Source of the DNA: Avena insularis
Lineage: Eukaryota > Streptophyta > Magnoliopsida > Poales > Poaceae
Length of the DNA: 64,000 nt
Reading direction: 5' to 3'
Assembly: GCA_023614405.1 (NCBI GenBank)
Contig: CM042687.1
Coordinates: 67,128,992 to 67,192,991 of the forward strand
Shown here: one piece after another, positions 25,457 to 35,133 of the stretch
Layout: each line of letters begins with the position of its first letter
How positions within the stretch are numbered: the stretch's first letter is position 1
The notes under the pieces: model-generated
The model's database searches: none
What the model was told of the DNA's origin: nothing
Seen by the model: only the letters and a program-made list of their open reading frames with translations
Made by a program: the position numbers and the translations under genes

Positions 25457-26799
25457 GTTTCCTAACAGAGAGGACTTCGTTGGGAACACCAAGAGCAAGG
25501 TGTGATGAGCACAGCAGCAAGTATTCCCTCAGTGGAGACCGAGGTTATCGAACCAGAAGGAGGAAGGAAACGTCACACAGGTGTTGCTAGCAACTCGGAG
25601 ACCTGCACAACACAAACTCAAGACTTTGCCCCCAACGAATCAGTGAGGTTGTCAAGCTCACCGGTTTGCTGTAACAAAGGATTAAACGTATGGTGTGGAA
25701 GGTAATGGTTTGCAGCAAGTAAAAACAAGTAATAGTGGAAGATGTATCAATGGTAAAGATTGGACCGGGGTCCATAGTTCACTATAGGTCTCTCCTTAGA
25801 TAAACAACATGGCTTGAAGGGTAAACAAATTATAGCAGGGCAATTGACAGGAACTGAGCAAGGCATAACAATGCAATTACTAGTTAGAAAGATCCTATGC
25901 GATTTGATTGGGCAATACAACAAGATACATAGACCGCCATCCAACTGCATCTACGACTAGAAGTCCACCTTCAGGTTATCATCTGAACCCCCTCCAGTAT
26001 TAAGTTGCAAGCAACAGACAACTGCTTTAAGCAAAGTGTGTAAGGTAAACAGTCCACATGTTCCATGAACAAGAGACCGTTGTTTTATCCCTAGTAGCAA
26101 TAGCACATCTACAACCGAAGAGATTATTGTCACTTCCCTTGGAAACTAGAGGCATGAACCCACTATCGAGCATAAATACCCCCTCTTGGAGTCACTAGCA
26201 ACTACTTGGCCAAGATAGCTACTAACAACGGTGAGAAAGAACGATAGTCCAAGGTGGAACTACTCACGCATCATATCGGAGAGAAGGCCTCCAGGATGAT
26301 CTCCCCTCCGGCAGGGTGCCGAGAAGAACTTCAGATCCCCCGATCTAGGGACGATGGTGGCGGCGGCTATAGACGGTTTCGTGGAGATTTGATCGGGTAC
26401 TTAGGGTTTCTGCATCGGGGGCTTCTTATAGGCGAAGGGGGAGGTTGAGGAGGCGGCCAGAGGGTACACACCCCTCTCAGGCGCGGGCCCACCCCTAGCC
26501 GCGCCTAGGGGGGTCTGGCTACCTTGGCCCGCCTCTCCAGATTCCCTCTGGATTTCTTGTTCCCCACGGAAAGTTATTAACTTTGATGTTTGTCCCGTCC
26601 AATTCTGAGAATATTTCTTGACTAACTTTTCAGGAACCAAAAACAGCAGAAAATAGGCATCTGGCACTGTGGCAACTTATTAATAGGTTAGTACCAGAAA
26701 ACATGTAAAAAGCACCTCAAAGTGTAGACAAAGCAAAGCAAAGTAGATACTAAACAAGCATGGAGCATAAAAAATTATAGATATGTTTCCAACGTATCA
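25457..26799 (-). mobile_element. 5' LTR of the minus Athila-like element, about 1.34 kb
   Basis: On the minus strand it starts TGATACGTTGGAAACATATC at 26799 and ends GGAAACA at 25457. It is the same family as 58111-59579, sharing TAAGTACCCGATCA, GCTCGATAGTGGGTTCATGC and CTGAAGGTGGA. The GC-rich block 26400-26530 and the text near TATAAGAAGC are the promoter zone. The outer end meets a Copia LTR at 26801, so the element probably inserted into that LTR. Confidence 0.85.
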
Positions 26800-26800
26800 G

Positions 26801-27440
26801 TGGACACTCCACTCACAAAAATCCCTTTCAATTTTCTCCACTAAAAAACCTACTCAATTTCCCATTAAATTTCCACCAAATTTAATGCAAACTGTCATTA
26901 AATAAAACTCCTTTTATTTATTCAGAATTTTGTCAATTACATTAATGATAAAAATACACATATAACCCCTTGCTAGTATTTCATTTCACATGCAAAAACA
27001 CTTTCTGCAATTTCACCAGATAACCCATTTCGGTATCTAGTGAAATAAATTCCTGCGCATGTTATTCTTTTCAGCATGAAACTTTTGCTCCAAATGGTTT
27101 CGGTGTCTCTTAAGTGTGTCACCCTACGGTTCGCGAATAATGCGAACATGATCGAGACCCCTCTCTGATCAATAATTAGAAGTGGGACCTGGAGATCCAT
27201 ACTGACTCCCACACATTCAATGATGACTTTCTTATGATTGCGAGAACCTTTTACGCCAGTATCTTAATCCTTTTGTTTCGCGATATATTACATGTCCAAG
27301 ATTCGATCATTGGTATCTCCATACCTAGATTGATCTCGTTACTGACATGTACACTTTTCTTGTTCCCGTGATATAACATTCTAGTGATCAATTCACTTGC
27401 TTGCAAGCTAATCAATGTGTTATCGCTGAGAGGGCCCAGA
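26801..27440 (-). mobile_element. Copia LTR on the minus strand, 3' part (split by CACTA)
   Basis: Reads on the minus strand as a continuation of 53359-53872. It contains GGGCCCTCTCAGCG just inside the CACTA insertion and AATCAATTCACTTGC-type sequence. It parallels the plus-strand Copia LTR at 4676-4790 (CTGGGCCTTCTCGG; GGCTTGCAAGCA). Its own 3' end is missing because the Athila-like LTR begins at 26799. The minus-strand frame 26973-27212 has no recognised domain. Confidence 0.8.
27438..27440 (+). repeat. CACTA target site duplication AGA, left
   Basis: AGA directly before CACTA; the same 3 bases follow TAGTG at 53356-53358. Three-base duplications are the rule for CACTA elements. Confidence 0.85.
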
Positions 27441-27463
27441 CACTAGTGGAAACGAGGCCTTTG
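27441..27463 (+). repeat. left terminal inverted repeat
   Basis: CACTAGTGGAAACGAGGCCTTT. The right end in reverse is CACTAGTGCAGACGGGGGCC plus TTT. The first 8 bases are identical, then scattered mismatches and one extra G. The terminal CACTA is the transposase recognition mark of the superfamily. Confidence 0.85.
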
Positions 27464-27482
27464 GTTGAGCCTGGAAATGGGC

Positions 27483-27667
27483 TTTAACACCGGTTCTTCT
27501 ACGAACCGGTGTTAAAGGGGGGGCCCGTACCAGCGTGGCACGTGCAGCAAAAAGGAGCCCCCATTTAACACCGGTTCGTGGCACGAACCGGTGTTAAAGG
27601 CCCCTGCACCAGTGGCCCACGCAGCCCCCCCTTTTAACACCGGTTCGTGGCTTGAACCAGTGTTAAA
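27483..27667 (+). repeat. left subterminal hairpin array (three units)
   Basis: Three copies of an inverted repeat (27483-27516, 27564-27598, 27633-27667), each reading TTTAACACCGGTTC, a 6-8 base loop, then GAACCGGTGTTAAA. The third has one mismatch (CCAGTG). Subterminal repeats in En/Spm elements bind element-encoded protein; that role here is inference. Confidence 0.85.
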
Positions 27668-27673
27668 GGGGGA

Positions 27674-27680
27674 TATATAA
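27674..27680 (+). promoter_or_regulatory. TATA box of the transposase gene
   Basis: TATATAA begins 7 bases after the last base of the third hairpin, and is followed by a CT-rich leader (CCCCTCTCTTCC), as expected for a plant promoter. The transposase ATG lies about 280 bases downstream. Confidence 0.65.
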
Positions 27681-27960
27681 CACACCGCATCCCACACCCC
27701 TCTCTTCCATTTTTTCACTCTCTCATTTTGGAGCCTAGCAAGAGGGTGTGAGGTGTGATAGTTTGTGTTTTTTTCCTATGCACAAGACGTGTTCAGTGAA
27801 ATGCCCGAGAGCTCAAAATAAGTTTTCTCGTTGATCTTTCCTTCTCGGTCGAGGTTGGCAACTATCATTTCATGTGTCATTGATGTACTATATATAAATG
27901 GTCATCTCCCTATTAATTTTTGATATATACTATATATTAATGCAAATGAACCGGTAATGG
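27681..27960 (+). other. transposase leader
   Basis: Mixed-composition 5' leader with no ORF of note. An ATG at 27957 (frame closing after four codons) overlaps the likely coding ATG at 27961. Confidence 0.5.
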
Positions 27961-30900
27961 ATGTACGGTGACCAACGCACTCCCGAGTACATTACGGGCC
28001 TCCAAAATTTCATCGTTGTGGCTAATGCAAACCATGGTCACAATGGTTTTATGTGTTGTCCGTGTGTTCACTGTCAGAACAAGAAAGACCACTCAAATAC
28101 CAGAACCATTCACGCCCACCTGCTTCGATCCGGTTTCATGCCCAGCTATAATTGTTGGACCAAGCACGGAGAAAAAGGGGTTGTGATGGAAGACAACGAT
28201 GAAGAAGAGGATGATGACAACTATCATAATATGTATCCAGAATATGATGAAACTGCAACGGGGGTAGATAATGAAGATCAAGAGGCAGCAGATGGGCCCG
28301 CTGATGACGATCTTGGTCGGGGCATTACTGATGCAAAGGAAGAATGTGAAACTGAAAAGGAGAAGGAGAAGCTGGAGCAGATGTTAAAGGATCACAAAAC
28401 ATTGTTGTACCCAACTTGCGAAGATGGCCACAAAAATCTAGGTACCACACTGGATTTGCTGCAATGGAAGGCAGAGAACGGTGTGACTGACAGCGCATTT
28501 TCAAAGTTGTTGGTAAAAATGAAGAATCTTCTTCCAAGAAATAATGAGTTGCCTGAAAGTACATACCAAGCAAAGAAGGTTGTCTGCCCTCTAGGATTAG
28601 ACGTGCAGAAGATACATGCCTGCATTAATGACTTCATCCTCTACCGCGATGAGAAGTACGAGAATTTGGATGCATGCCCGGTATGCACTGCACTGCGGTA
28701 TAAGATCAGACGAGACGATCTTGGCGATGTTGAGGGCGAGGCCCCTAGGAAGAAGGTTCCTGCCAAGGTTATGTGGTATGCTCCTTAATACCATGGTTAA
28801 AACGTCTCTTCAGAAATAAAGAGCATGCCAAGTTGTTGCGATGGCACATGGAAGACCGTAAGAAAGACGCGATGTTGAGACACCCCGCTGATGGGTCACA
28901 GTGGAGAAAAGTCGAGGAGAGTACCCGGACTTCACACGTGACGCAAGGAACTTAAGGTTTGATCTAAGTACATATGGCATGAATCCTTTTGGTGAGTAGA
29001 GCTGCAGTCACAGCACCTGGCCTGTGACTCTATGTATCTATAACCTTCCTCCTTGGTTGTGCATGAAGAGGAGGTTCATTATGATGCCAGTGCTCATCCA
29101 AGGCCCGAGCAAACCCGGCAACGACATTGATGTGTACCTAAGGCCATTAGTTGAAGAACTTTTACAACTGTGGGACAAACCAGGTGTACGTATGTGGGAT
29201 GAGCACAAAGGGGATCCATTTGACCAATGAGCATTGCTTTTCGTAACCATCAATGATTGGCCTGCTCTTAGTAACATTTCAGGACAGACAAACAAGGGAT
29301 ACAATGCATGCACACACTATTTAGATGAGACTGAAAGTGTATATTTGGATAAATGTAAGAAGGTTGTGTACCTAGGGTATCGTCGATTTCTTCCAAACCT
29401 GCATCTAGTAAGAAAGAAAGGCAAGCATTTCAAACGTCTGGCAGAACCCTGGAGGAAGCCTGTCCTCCGTACCGGTGAGGAGGTATTTGGTATGGTCAAG
29501 GACCTAGAAGTAATCTTTGGAAAAGGTCCTGGCAGTCTATCTGTTTCGAATGAAGATGTCGGACACGCTCCCATGTGGAAGAAGCAATCTATATTTTGGG
29601 ACCTACCCTATTGGAAAGTCTTAGAGGTCCGCTCTTCAATCGACGTGATGCACGTGACGAAGAATGTTTGCGTGAACCTGCTAGGCTTCCTAGGAGTATA
29701 TGGGAAGACAAAAGATACACCGGAAGCACGGCAGGACCAGCAACGTCTGAAAGACCCTGAAGAGCCTATGCATTCTGAGAACGAGAAGGGTAAATGATGC
29801 CACTTAACTCCTGCCAGCTATGCTCTTACCAAAGCAGAGAAGGAAATCTTTTTTGAATGCCTGAGCAGTATCAAGGTCCCGTCTGGCTTCTCGTCGAATA
29901 TAAAGGGAATAATAAATATGGCAGAGAAAAAATTCCAAAACCTGAAGTCTCATGACTACCACGTGATTATGACACAATTGCTTCCGATTGCATTGAGGGG
30001 TCTTCTACCTGAAAATGTTCGAGTAACCATTGTGAAGCTATGTGCATTCCTCAATGCAATATCTCAGAAGGTAATCGATCCAGAAAGCCTACCAGGGTTA
30101 CAGACAGATGTGGCCCAATGCCTTGTCAGCTGTGGGTTGGTGTTCCCACCATCCTTCTTCAATATTATGACGCATCTCCTGGTTCACCTAGTAGAAGAGA
30201 TTGCCATTCTCGGTCCTGTATTTCTACACAATATGTTACCCTTTGAGAGGTACATGGGAGTCTTAAAGAAATATGTTCATAATCGTGCTAGGCCAGAAGG
30301 AAGCATCTCCAAGGGATATGTAACAGAGGAGGTCATTGAGTTCTGTGTTGATTTTATTCCTGACCTTAAGGCGATTGGTGTTCCAGAATCACGACATGAG
30401 GGGAGACTGCGTGGAAAAGGCACCCTAGGATGTAAAACAATGATATGTAGGGATGGGCATTCTCTCAATCAAGCACACTACACGGTTTTACAAAGATCTA
30501 TCTTGGTTGCCCAGTATATCAATGAACACAAGAATTTAATACGCCTCAAACACCCGGGGCAGTCTGATGAATGGATTATAAGTGAACAGATGGCGAGTTT
30601 TGGCGGCTGGCTGCAAAGACTTCTCACGAATAACACCACTGTTGGGGATCAGCTGTACTTGTTGGCCAGGACACCATCTTCGACTGTATGTACTTTCCAA
30701 GGGTACGAGATAAATGGGAATACATTTTACACGATAGGCCAAGATAAAAAGAGCACCAACCAAAATAGTGGTGTCCTCTTGGATGCAGCAGAAGACAATG
30801 GGAAAAAGACCACGTATTATGGGTTCATAGAGGAGATATGGGAACTTGACTATGGACCTAATTTTAAGGTCCCCTTGTTTTGATGCAAATGGGTCAAGCT

Positions 30901-31275
30901 AATAGGAGGAGGGGTTGAGGTAGACAAGAAGTACGGAATGACAACAGTGGATCTCAACAATCTTATGAAGGTAGACAAGAACTTAGACGAACCATTCGTC
31001 TTAGCAAATGATGTGGCTCAGGTTTTCTATGTGAATGACATGTCTACCAAACCGAAAAAAAAGAAAAAAATAAGCAAACAGATACATCACACGATGAGCC
31101 AAAGCATCACATAGTTCTTTTAGGGAAAAGAAACATCGTGGGAGTGGAGGACAAGACAGTCATGTCAGAAGATTATAATAAGTTTGATGAAATTCCGCCC
31201 TTTAGAGTGAAGACTGACCCAACCATCCTGTTAAACGGTGCTGATACTCCATGGTTACGGCCGACGCAATCATAA
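27961..31275 (+). pseudogene. TNP2-type CACTA transposase, broken
   Basis: Encodes the transposase of the CACTA superfamily. Order of domains: a transposase-associated zinc-binding-like domain (27961-28200, with CCPCVHCQNK and HLLRSGF), an acidic linker (Glu/Asp-rich, 28190-28380), the tnp2 core (about 28570-29770; blocks NLPPWLCMKRRFIMMP, FVTINDWPALSN, SIDVMHVTKNVCVNLLGF), a DUF4218-like domain (about 29990-30480; LVHLVEEIAILGPVFLHNM, KKYVHNRARPEGS) and a DUF4216-like domain (about 30690-31040; FIEEIWELDYGPNF). Frameshifts lie near 28785, 28915 and in the Lys-rich run near 31070. In-frame stops are TAG 28997, TGA 29228, TGA 29795 and TGA 30881. The match continues through every one and ends at TAA 31273-31275. 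No intron is needed to explain the reading. Identification is firm; activity is excluded. Confidence 0.93.
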
Positions 31276-31450
31276 GATTGACTATATGTATTAATTGAGC
31301 CATTTTTGGCACACACATATATCTCAACATGGAAATCAATGTCATATTTCTTCTGTTAACAGTATATGTATTAAATGAGCCATTTTTCTTCCTGCCATTT
31401 CTTCCCGCCATTTTTCTTCCCGCCAGTTCTTCCCTCCAGCCATTTCTCAC
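31276..31450 (+). other. spacer between transposase and accessory ORF
   Basis: Short AT-rich spacer containing three runs of a CCATTTTTCTTCC/CGCCA-type repeat (31380-31440), possibly the 3' end region of the transposase transcript. No ORF. Confidence 0.4.
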
Positions 31451-31458
31451 TATATATA
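31451..31458 (+). promoter_or_regulatory. TATA box of the accessory ORF
   Basis: TATATATA lies 76 bases before the ATG at 31527. The ATG sits in a strong plant context (CCCATGGCT). This suggests a separate transcript. Confidence 0.5.
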
Positions 31459-31526
31459 TGTAGGGTTGGCCTCCATTGTCATTGCACATCTCTAGACTCA
31501 TATCTGCAGCCTCATCACTCTTTCCC

Positions 31527-31922
31527 ATGGCTTCCACCGTAGCAATAACCCCCAGGAAGGCGGAGGCGCTTTGCGCCTCGAACTACCCCTGCCCGCCGGG
31601 CTACTGTGTCCCTGTCGGCTGGATGCTGAGCGTCGGAGGCGTGCCAGTTCCTCCTATCCCTCTAGGTGTGGCGTGCCGGATGGCCATCACGAACCACTAC
31701 TCCTTCAAGCTCACGCCGGAGCAGCGGAGGAATCCCAGAAGGCATCCCGACTATTTCCCTACTTGGGAAGCCTTCTTCGGGGATCGGCATGAGAGGGCGC
31801 TTGCCAGGCACGAGGAGGACGGCCCACCTCCTCCGAACTTCAACGAGGCCGGCCGTCGGCTATGGTGGCGCGGTCGGACTCTCCAGAGCGTCATGGCCTA
31901 TGACAACTGCCGCCGACTCTAA
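31527..31922 (+). CDS. accessory CACTA protein, function unknown
   Basis: A 131-residue frame from ATG 31527; an upstream in-frame ATG at 31476 lies past the TATA box but in poorer context. The sequence has a Cys/Pro-rich block (EALCASNYPCPPGYCVPVGW), a VPVPPIP segment, a central charged region with FKLTPEQRRNPRRHPDYFPTW, and a PPPPNFNEAGRRLWWRGRTL motif near the end. Codon use is GC-rich, unlike its surroundings. It resembles short hypothetical proteins I have seen next to CACTA-type repeats in grasses, but I cannot assign a function. After the stop, another frame (about 31978-32070) encodes an Asp/Gly/Tyr-rich tail ending at TGA 32069-32071, suggesting a frameshift cut off an acidic C-terminus. 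Probably a real transposon gene, perhaps now damaged. Confidence 0.6.
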   Translation: MASTVAITPRKAEALCASNYPCPPGYCVPVGWMLSVGGVPVPPIPLGVACRMAITNHYSFKLTPEQRRNPRRHPDYFPTWEAFFGDRHERALARHEEDGPPPPNFNEAGRRLWWRGRTLQSVMAYDNCRRL

Positions 31923-32228
31923 CCCCCGTCTGCGCTACCCTCAAGTCCAGCCCACGCGTACTCAGCCTTGAAGGTTCAATTACAGTGACCCCGATGACGA
32001 CAACGACGATGGCGGCGGCGAGTACGACGACTACAGTGGCGAGTATTACAGGTGTAGTCAGGAGCATGACTGAATCACTCCAACATTCTGAAACAAGTTC
32101 GGCCGATTGTGACTTAATCTGGCCATGTATCTTAATTTTTAGTTCTTTTATGTATCTTAATTTTCAGTCGTGCTTTATGTAACTTACTGTTAGTTGCATT
32201 CTGTATTTTAATTCTAGTTATATCTCAT
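31923..32228 (+). other. 3' region of accessory ORF
   Basis: First 150 bases carry the acidic tail in another frame (DDDNDDGGGEYDDYSGEYY). The rest is AT-rich, with TATCTTAATTTT repeated twice near 32130-32165. Nothing else seen. Confidence 0.4.
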
Positions 32229-32710
32229 TCACAAAATGACCTATCTCATTCGAGGTTTCTTGGCTTTCGGGTTAAATGACCAATGTTATGGCTAGAATCA
32301 AGGCATAGTTTGTGATAATGTGGCCATATTGTGCATACATGTGCATCATGGCATGGCAAACAATGTTGCAAGAGGAAGTTTTCCTTTTTGTCGCACCAAA
32401 AAGGCATTTTCCATTTTCTGAGCATAAAAACGGACGGTTTTATGAAGAAACCACCAAATGGCTAATTCAAAAAACACCACCACATTTTACAAAAATACTA
32501 GACCACCTTATATGGACAATGTACCAACAGGGGGATCTGAAACCTTTCCGTCCACCTCTGGTGAAAAAGACAAATTCCTGCCGAATCGGCAGGAAGTGGG
32601 TCAGATATGAACTATAGGTACATGATACGATGCTCATGATTTTTTACAAAAATCATTTTTAGGTTCACAATATGCTATTTTACCAAAAATCCAATGCAAG
32701 TTGAGCGAGG
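32229..32710 (+). repeat. duplicated block, copy A
   Basis: 482 bases starting TCACAAAATGACC and ending TTGAGCGAGG. Copy B lies 667 bases downstream with the same length and only scattered differences. Frames inside are not shared cleanly between copies (frames of 101 and 116 codons differ by indels), so it is likely non-coding. Confidence 0.85.
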
Positions 32711-32895
32711 CTTGGCCCCGAGCTAAGAATCTTCATGCCCGTTGTTCGACAAAGTTTGACGATAGTTTAAAACGGGGATAAAAAATTAAAAAAAGATCGA
32801 AACAGTGCGAAACCTTCGCGTGGTGTTATATTATGTGACATAGTTAGAAGGAAAAATATCAAACTTGGTATATTGATTATGTCTCAAAAAAACCT
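32711..32895 (+). other. spacer between the duplicated blocks
   Basis: 185 bases between the copies, beginning CTTGGCCCCGAGC. No ORF or repeat seen. Confidence 0.5.
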
Positions 32896-33377
32896 TCACA
32901 AAATGACCTATCTCATTCGAGGTTTCTTGGCTTTCGGGTCAAATGACCAATGTTATGGCTAGAATCAAGGCATAGTTTGTGATAATATGTCCATATTGTG
33001 CATACATGTGCATCATGGCATGGCAAACAATGTTGCAAGAGGAATTTTTACTTTTTGTCGCACCAAAAAGGCATTTTCCATTTTCCGAGCATAAAAACGG
33101 ACGGTTTTGTGAAGCAACCACCAAATGGCTAATTCAAAAAACCACCACCACATTTTATAAAAATACTAGACCACCTTATATGGACAATGTACCAACAGGG
33201 GGGTCTGAAACCTTTTCGTCCACCTCTGGTAAAAAGACAAATTCCTGCAGAATCGGTAGGAAGTGGGTCAGATATGAACTACAGGTACATGATATGATGC
33301 TCATGATTTTTTACAAAAATCATTTTTAGGTTCACAATATGCTATTTTATCAAAAATCCAATGCAAGTTGAGCGAGG
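32896..33377 (+). repeat. duplicated block, copy B
   Basis: Second copy of the 482-base block (see 32229). After it comes TTCTGTCAG, unlike the CTTGGCCCC after copy A. Confidence 0.85.
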
Positions 33378-33782
33378 TTCTGTCAGATTCCAAAGTATAC
33401 AAAAGATGCGGCATTTAAATATCCAAACAATTCAAAAATGTTAATACAAAATAAAATATGATTTGCTCTAATAAAATAGGGTTAGATTCCTTTTTAGATG
33501 CTTAATATTTCTTATGTTCAAAGTTTTAGGGTTTGACTTTTTTTTTTGAATCGAATAATCAAAATTTATATGTAAGTGTTTTAATCATTTTGAAAATTTT
33601 CATCTAAAGTAAATATAAAATGTTTTTATATGAATGGATAGATATTATTTTTCTGAAAATTATGATATATTATTCATATTTTTCTGAGTTGAAATGAAAA
33701 AGTTATGAATTTTCTAAATTCTATCCTATTTTTTAAATTAAAAATGACCCCACCCCTTTAATGCACGAAATAAATGCCCCCC
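33378..33782 (+). other. AT-rich stretch before the internal hairpins
   Basis: Strongly AT-rich with a TTTTTTTTTTGAATCG run near 33538. No coding potential. It probably holds the end of the transposase transcription unit or the upstream part of the second promoter. Confidence 0.4.
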
Positions 33783-33905
33783 TTTAACACCGGTTCCAGC
33801 CACGAACCGGTGTTAAAGGGGGGGTTGCGGGTGCGAAACGAATTCCCCCTTCCCCTTTAACACCGGTTCCTTTAACACCGGTTCCTGGCTGGAACCGGTG
33901 TTAAA
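33783..33905 (+). repeat. internal cluster of subterminal-type hairpins
   Basis: Two full hairpins (33783-33817 and 33871-33905) and one half unit (33856-33870) of the same TTTAACACCGGTTC motif as the element ends. No CACTA terminus is beside them, so this is not an outer end. They lie directly before a TATA box. Confidence 0.85.
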
Positions 33906-33911
33906 GGGGGG

Positions 33912-33919
33912 TATAAAGG
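33912..33919 (+). promoter_or_regulatory. TATA box of the second CACTA gene
   Basis: TATAAAGG begins 7 bases after the last base of the hairpin at 33871-33905, the same distance as at the transposase promoter (27667 to 27674). A CT-rich leader (TTCCTCTTCCTCTTCC) follows. Confidence 0.65.
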
Positions 33920-35133
33920 CACGTGTTCCTCTTCCTCTTCCCCCCAACCAGATTGGTCGAATGCAAAGAGGAGCAGAGAAGGAGCCGCGGCGGAGAAACA
34001 GAGAGACGCCGCTAGGCTGCCTGATAGATCGACCACGCCTTCGACGTTCGCCGCCGTCACCGCCGCCCGCCACCGCGTCCGTGTCGTCCGCCAACCCCGT
34101 CCACTCACGGAGCCGCCACCGCGCCGCCGCCAGCAACTCTCGGGAGCGGCGCCTCACTTGACAACTCATGAGCCTCCGGCTCATGGCGACCACCACTCAC
34201 GCCGACCCGCGTCCTCACCAAGGTCGCCACTCCTCACGACCCTCTCACCGTCGGCCGACACCAGTAGTTATTAATTAGTTATTAGTTATTAATTAGTTAT
34301 AAGTGTGTATAGTTATTAGAATTTTGTACAACTTAAATTGAGCTTATTGTGTCTAAAATTTTGGAGTATGACAAATTTTGAAAGTATTTTCACAAGTATA
34401 CATGTGTATAAAATTTTGTGAAAAATGTGCTTAACCGAGGCCATACAAAAAATACAAATATGTGGATTCGCAATAGATTTCTACTTGTTATTGTATTATT
34501 AGTAGTTTAGTGTTAGTATTAGTTTAGGTTTTATTTAGTTTAGGGTTTATTTAGTTTAGGGTTATTAGTTCAGGGTTATTTATTTAGTTTAGGGTTATTT
34601 AGTTTAGGGTTATTTATTTAGTGTAGTTTAGTGTATTTAGTTTAGGGTTATTTAGTGTATTTTATAGTTAGTATTAGTTTAGGGTCGTCACCTCACTTCT
34701 CTGCAAGCACCGCCGCTGGCCGTCATCGTTAACGTTGCTCCGGTGACCCCTAGGTAGTGGCGCCGCCCGTTTTAGGTAGGCCGCATCACGTTGAGGCGAA
34801 CCCGCTACCTCGCGCGCCCTAGGTCGCTCTCCAGCGCCGCCAGCCGCCGCTGTATGGAGCATCCTCCGGTGAGCCCGCGTGGCACCTATGTGGCTGTGAT
34901 GTGTCCACGGTCCCACGCGTCAGCCACTGTGGCTAGCCCCTCTCATATGCATCCGAGATTTCTCCGAATTAGGGTTTGGACCCCTCGGAACTCGTTTAAA
35001 ATGATCAAGCATCCTTAGGGTTTTAATTTCATTTGTGTATTTTTGTATGAATAATATGTATATTTGTGTACGAATCCAAGTCCACTTGAATGTTTACTCT
35101 CTTACTCTAGATAATATTATTGTTTTAGAAACT
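33920..35133 (+). other. leader of the second CACTA gene
   Basis: GC-rich first part (33950-34260, Ala/Pro/Arg-type frames on both strands with no domain), then an AT-rich part with TTAGTTATTAAT repeats (34262-34310) and a TTTAGTTTAGGGTTATT array (34500-34690), then a second GC-rich patch (34690-34930). This resembles a 5' UTR with one or more introns. TGTTTTAG at 35121-35128 could be a splice acceptor just before the ATG at 35134. Confidence 0.4.
34500..34690 (+). repeat. degenerate TTTAGGG-containing tandem repeat
   Basis: Repeated TTTAGTTTAGGGTTAT units of variable length (about 11-18 bases), each holding one TTTAGGG. The spacing is not the 7-base period of a telomere array. Confidence 0.7.

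Noticed and set aside
32312..33329. ORFs of about 100 codons in the duplicated blocks
   Set aside because: The frame is not kept between copies and no domain is seen.
33783..33905. Hairpin cluster as the true end of a smaller CACTA element (27441 to 33.9 kb)
   Set aside because: No CACTA/TAGTG terminus or AGA duplication is present there, while 53355 has both.
34500..34690. Interstitial telomere array
   Set aside because: Units are about 11-18 bases with single TTTAGGG words, not a 7-base tandem array.
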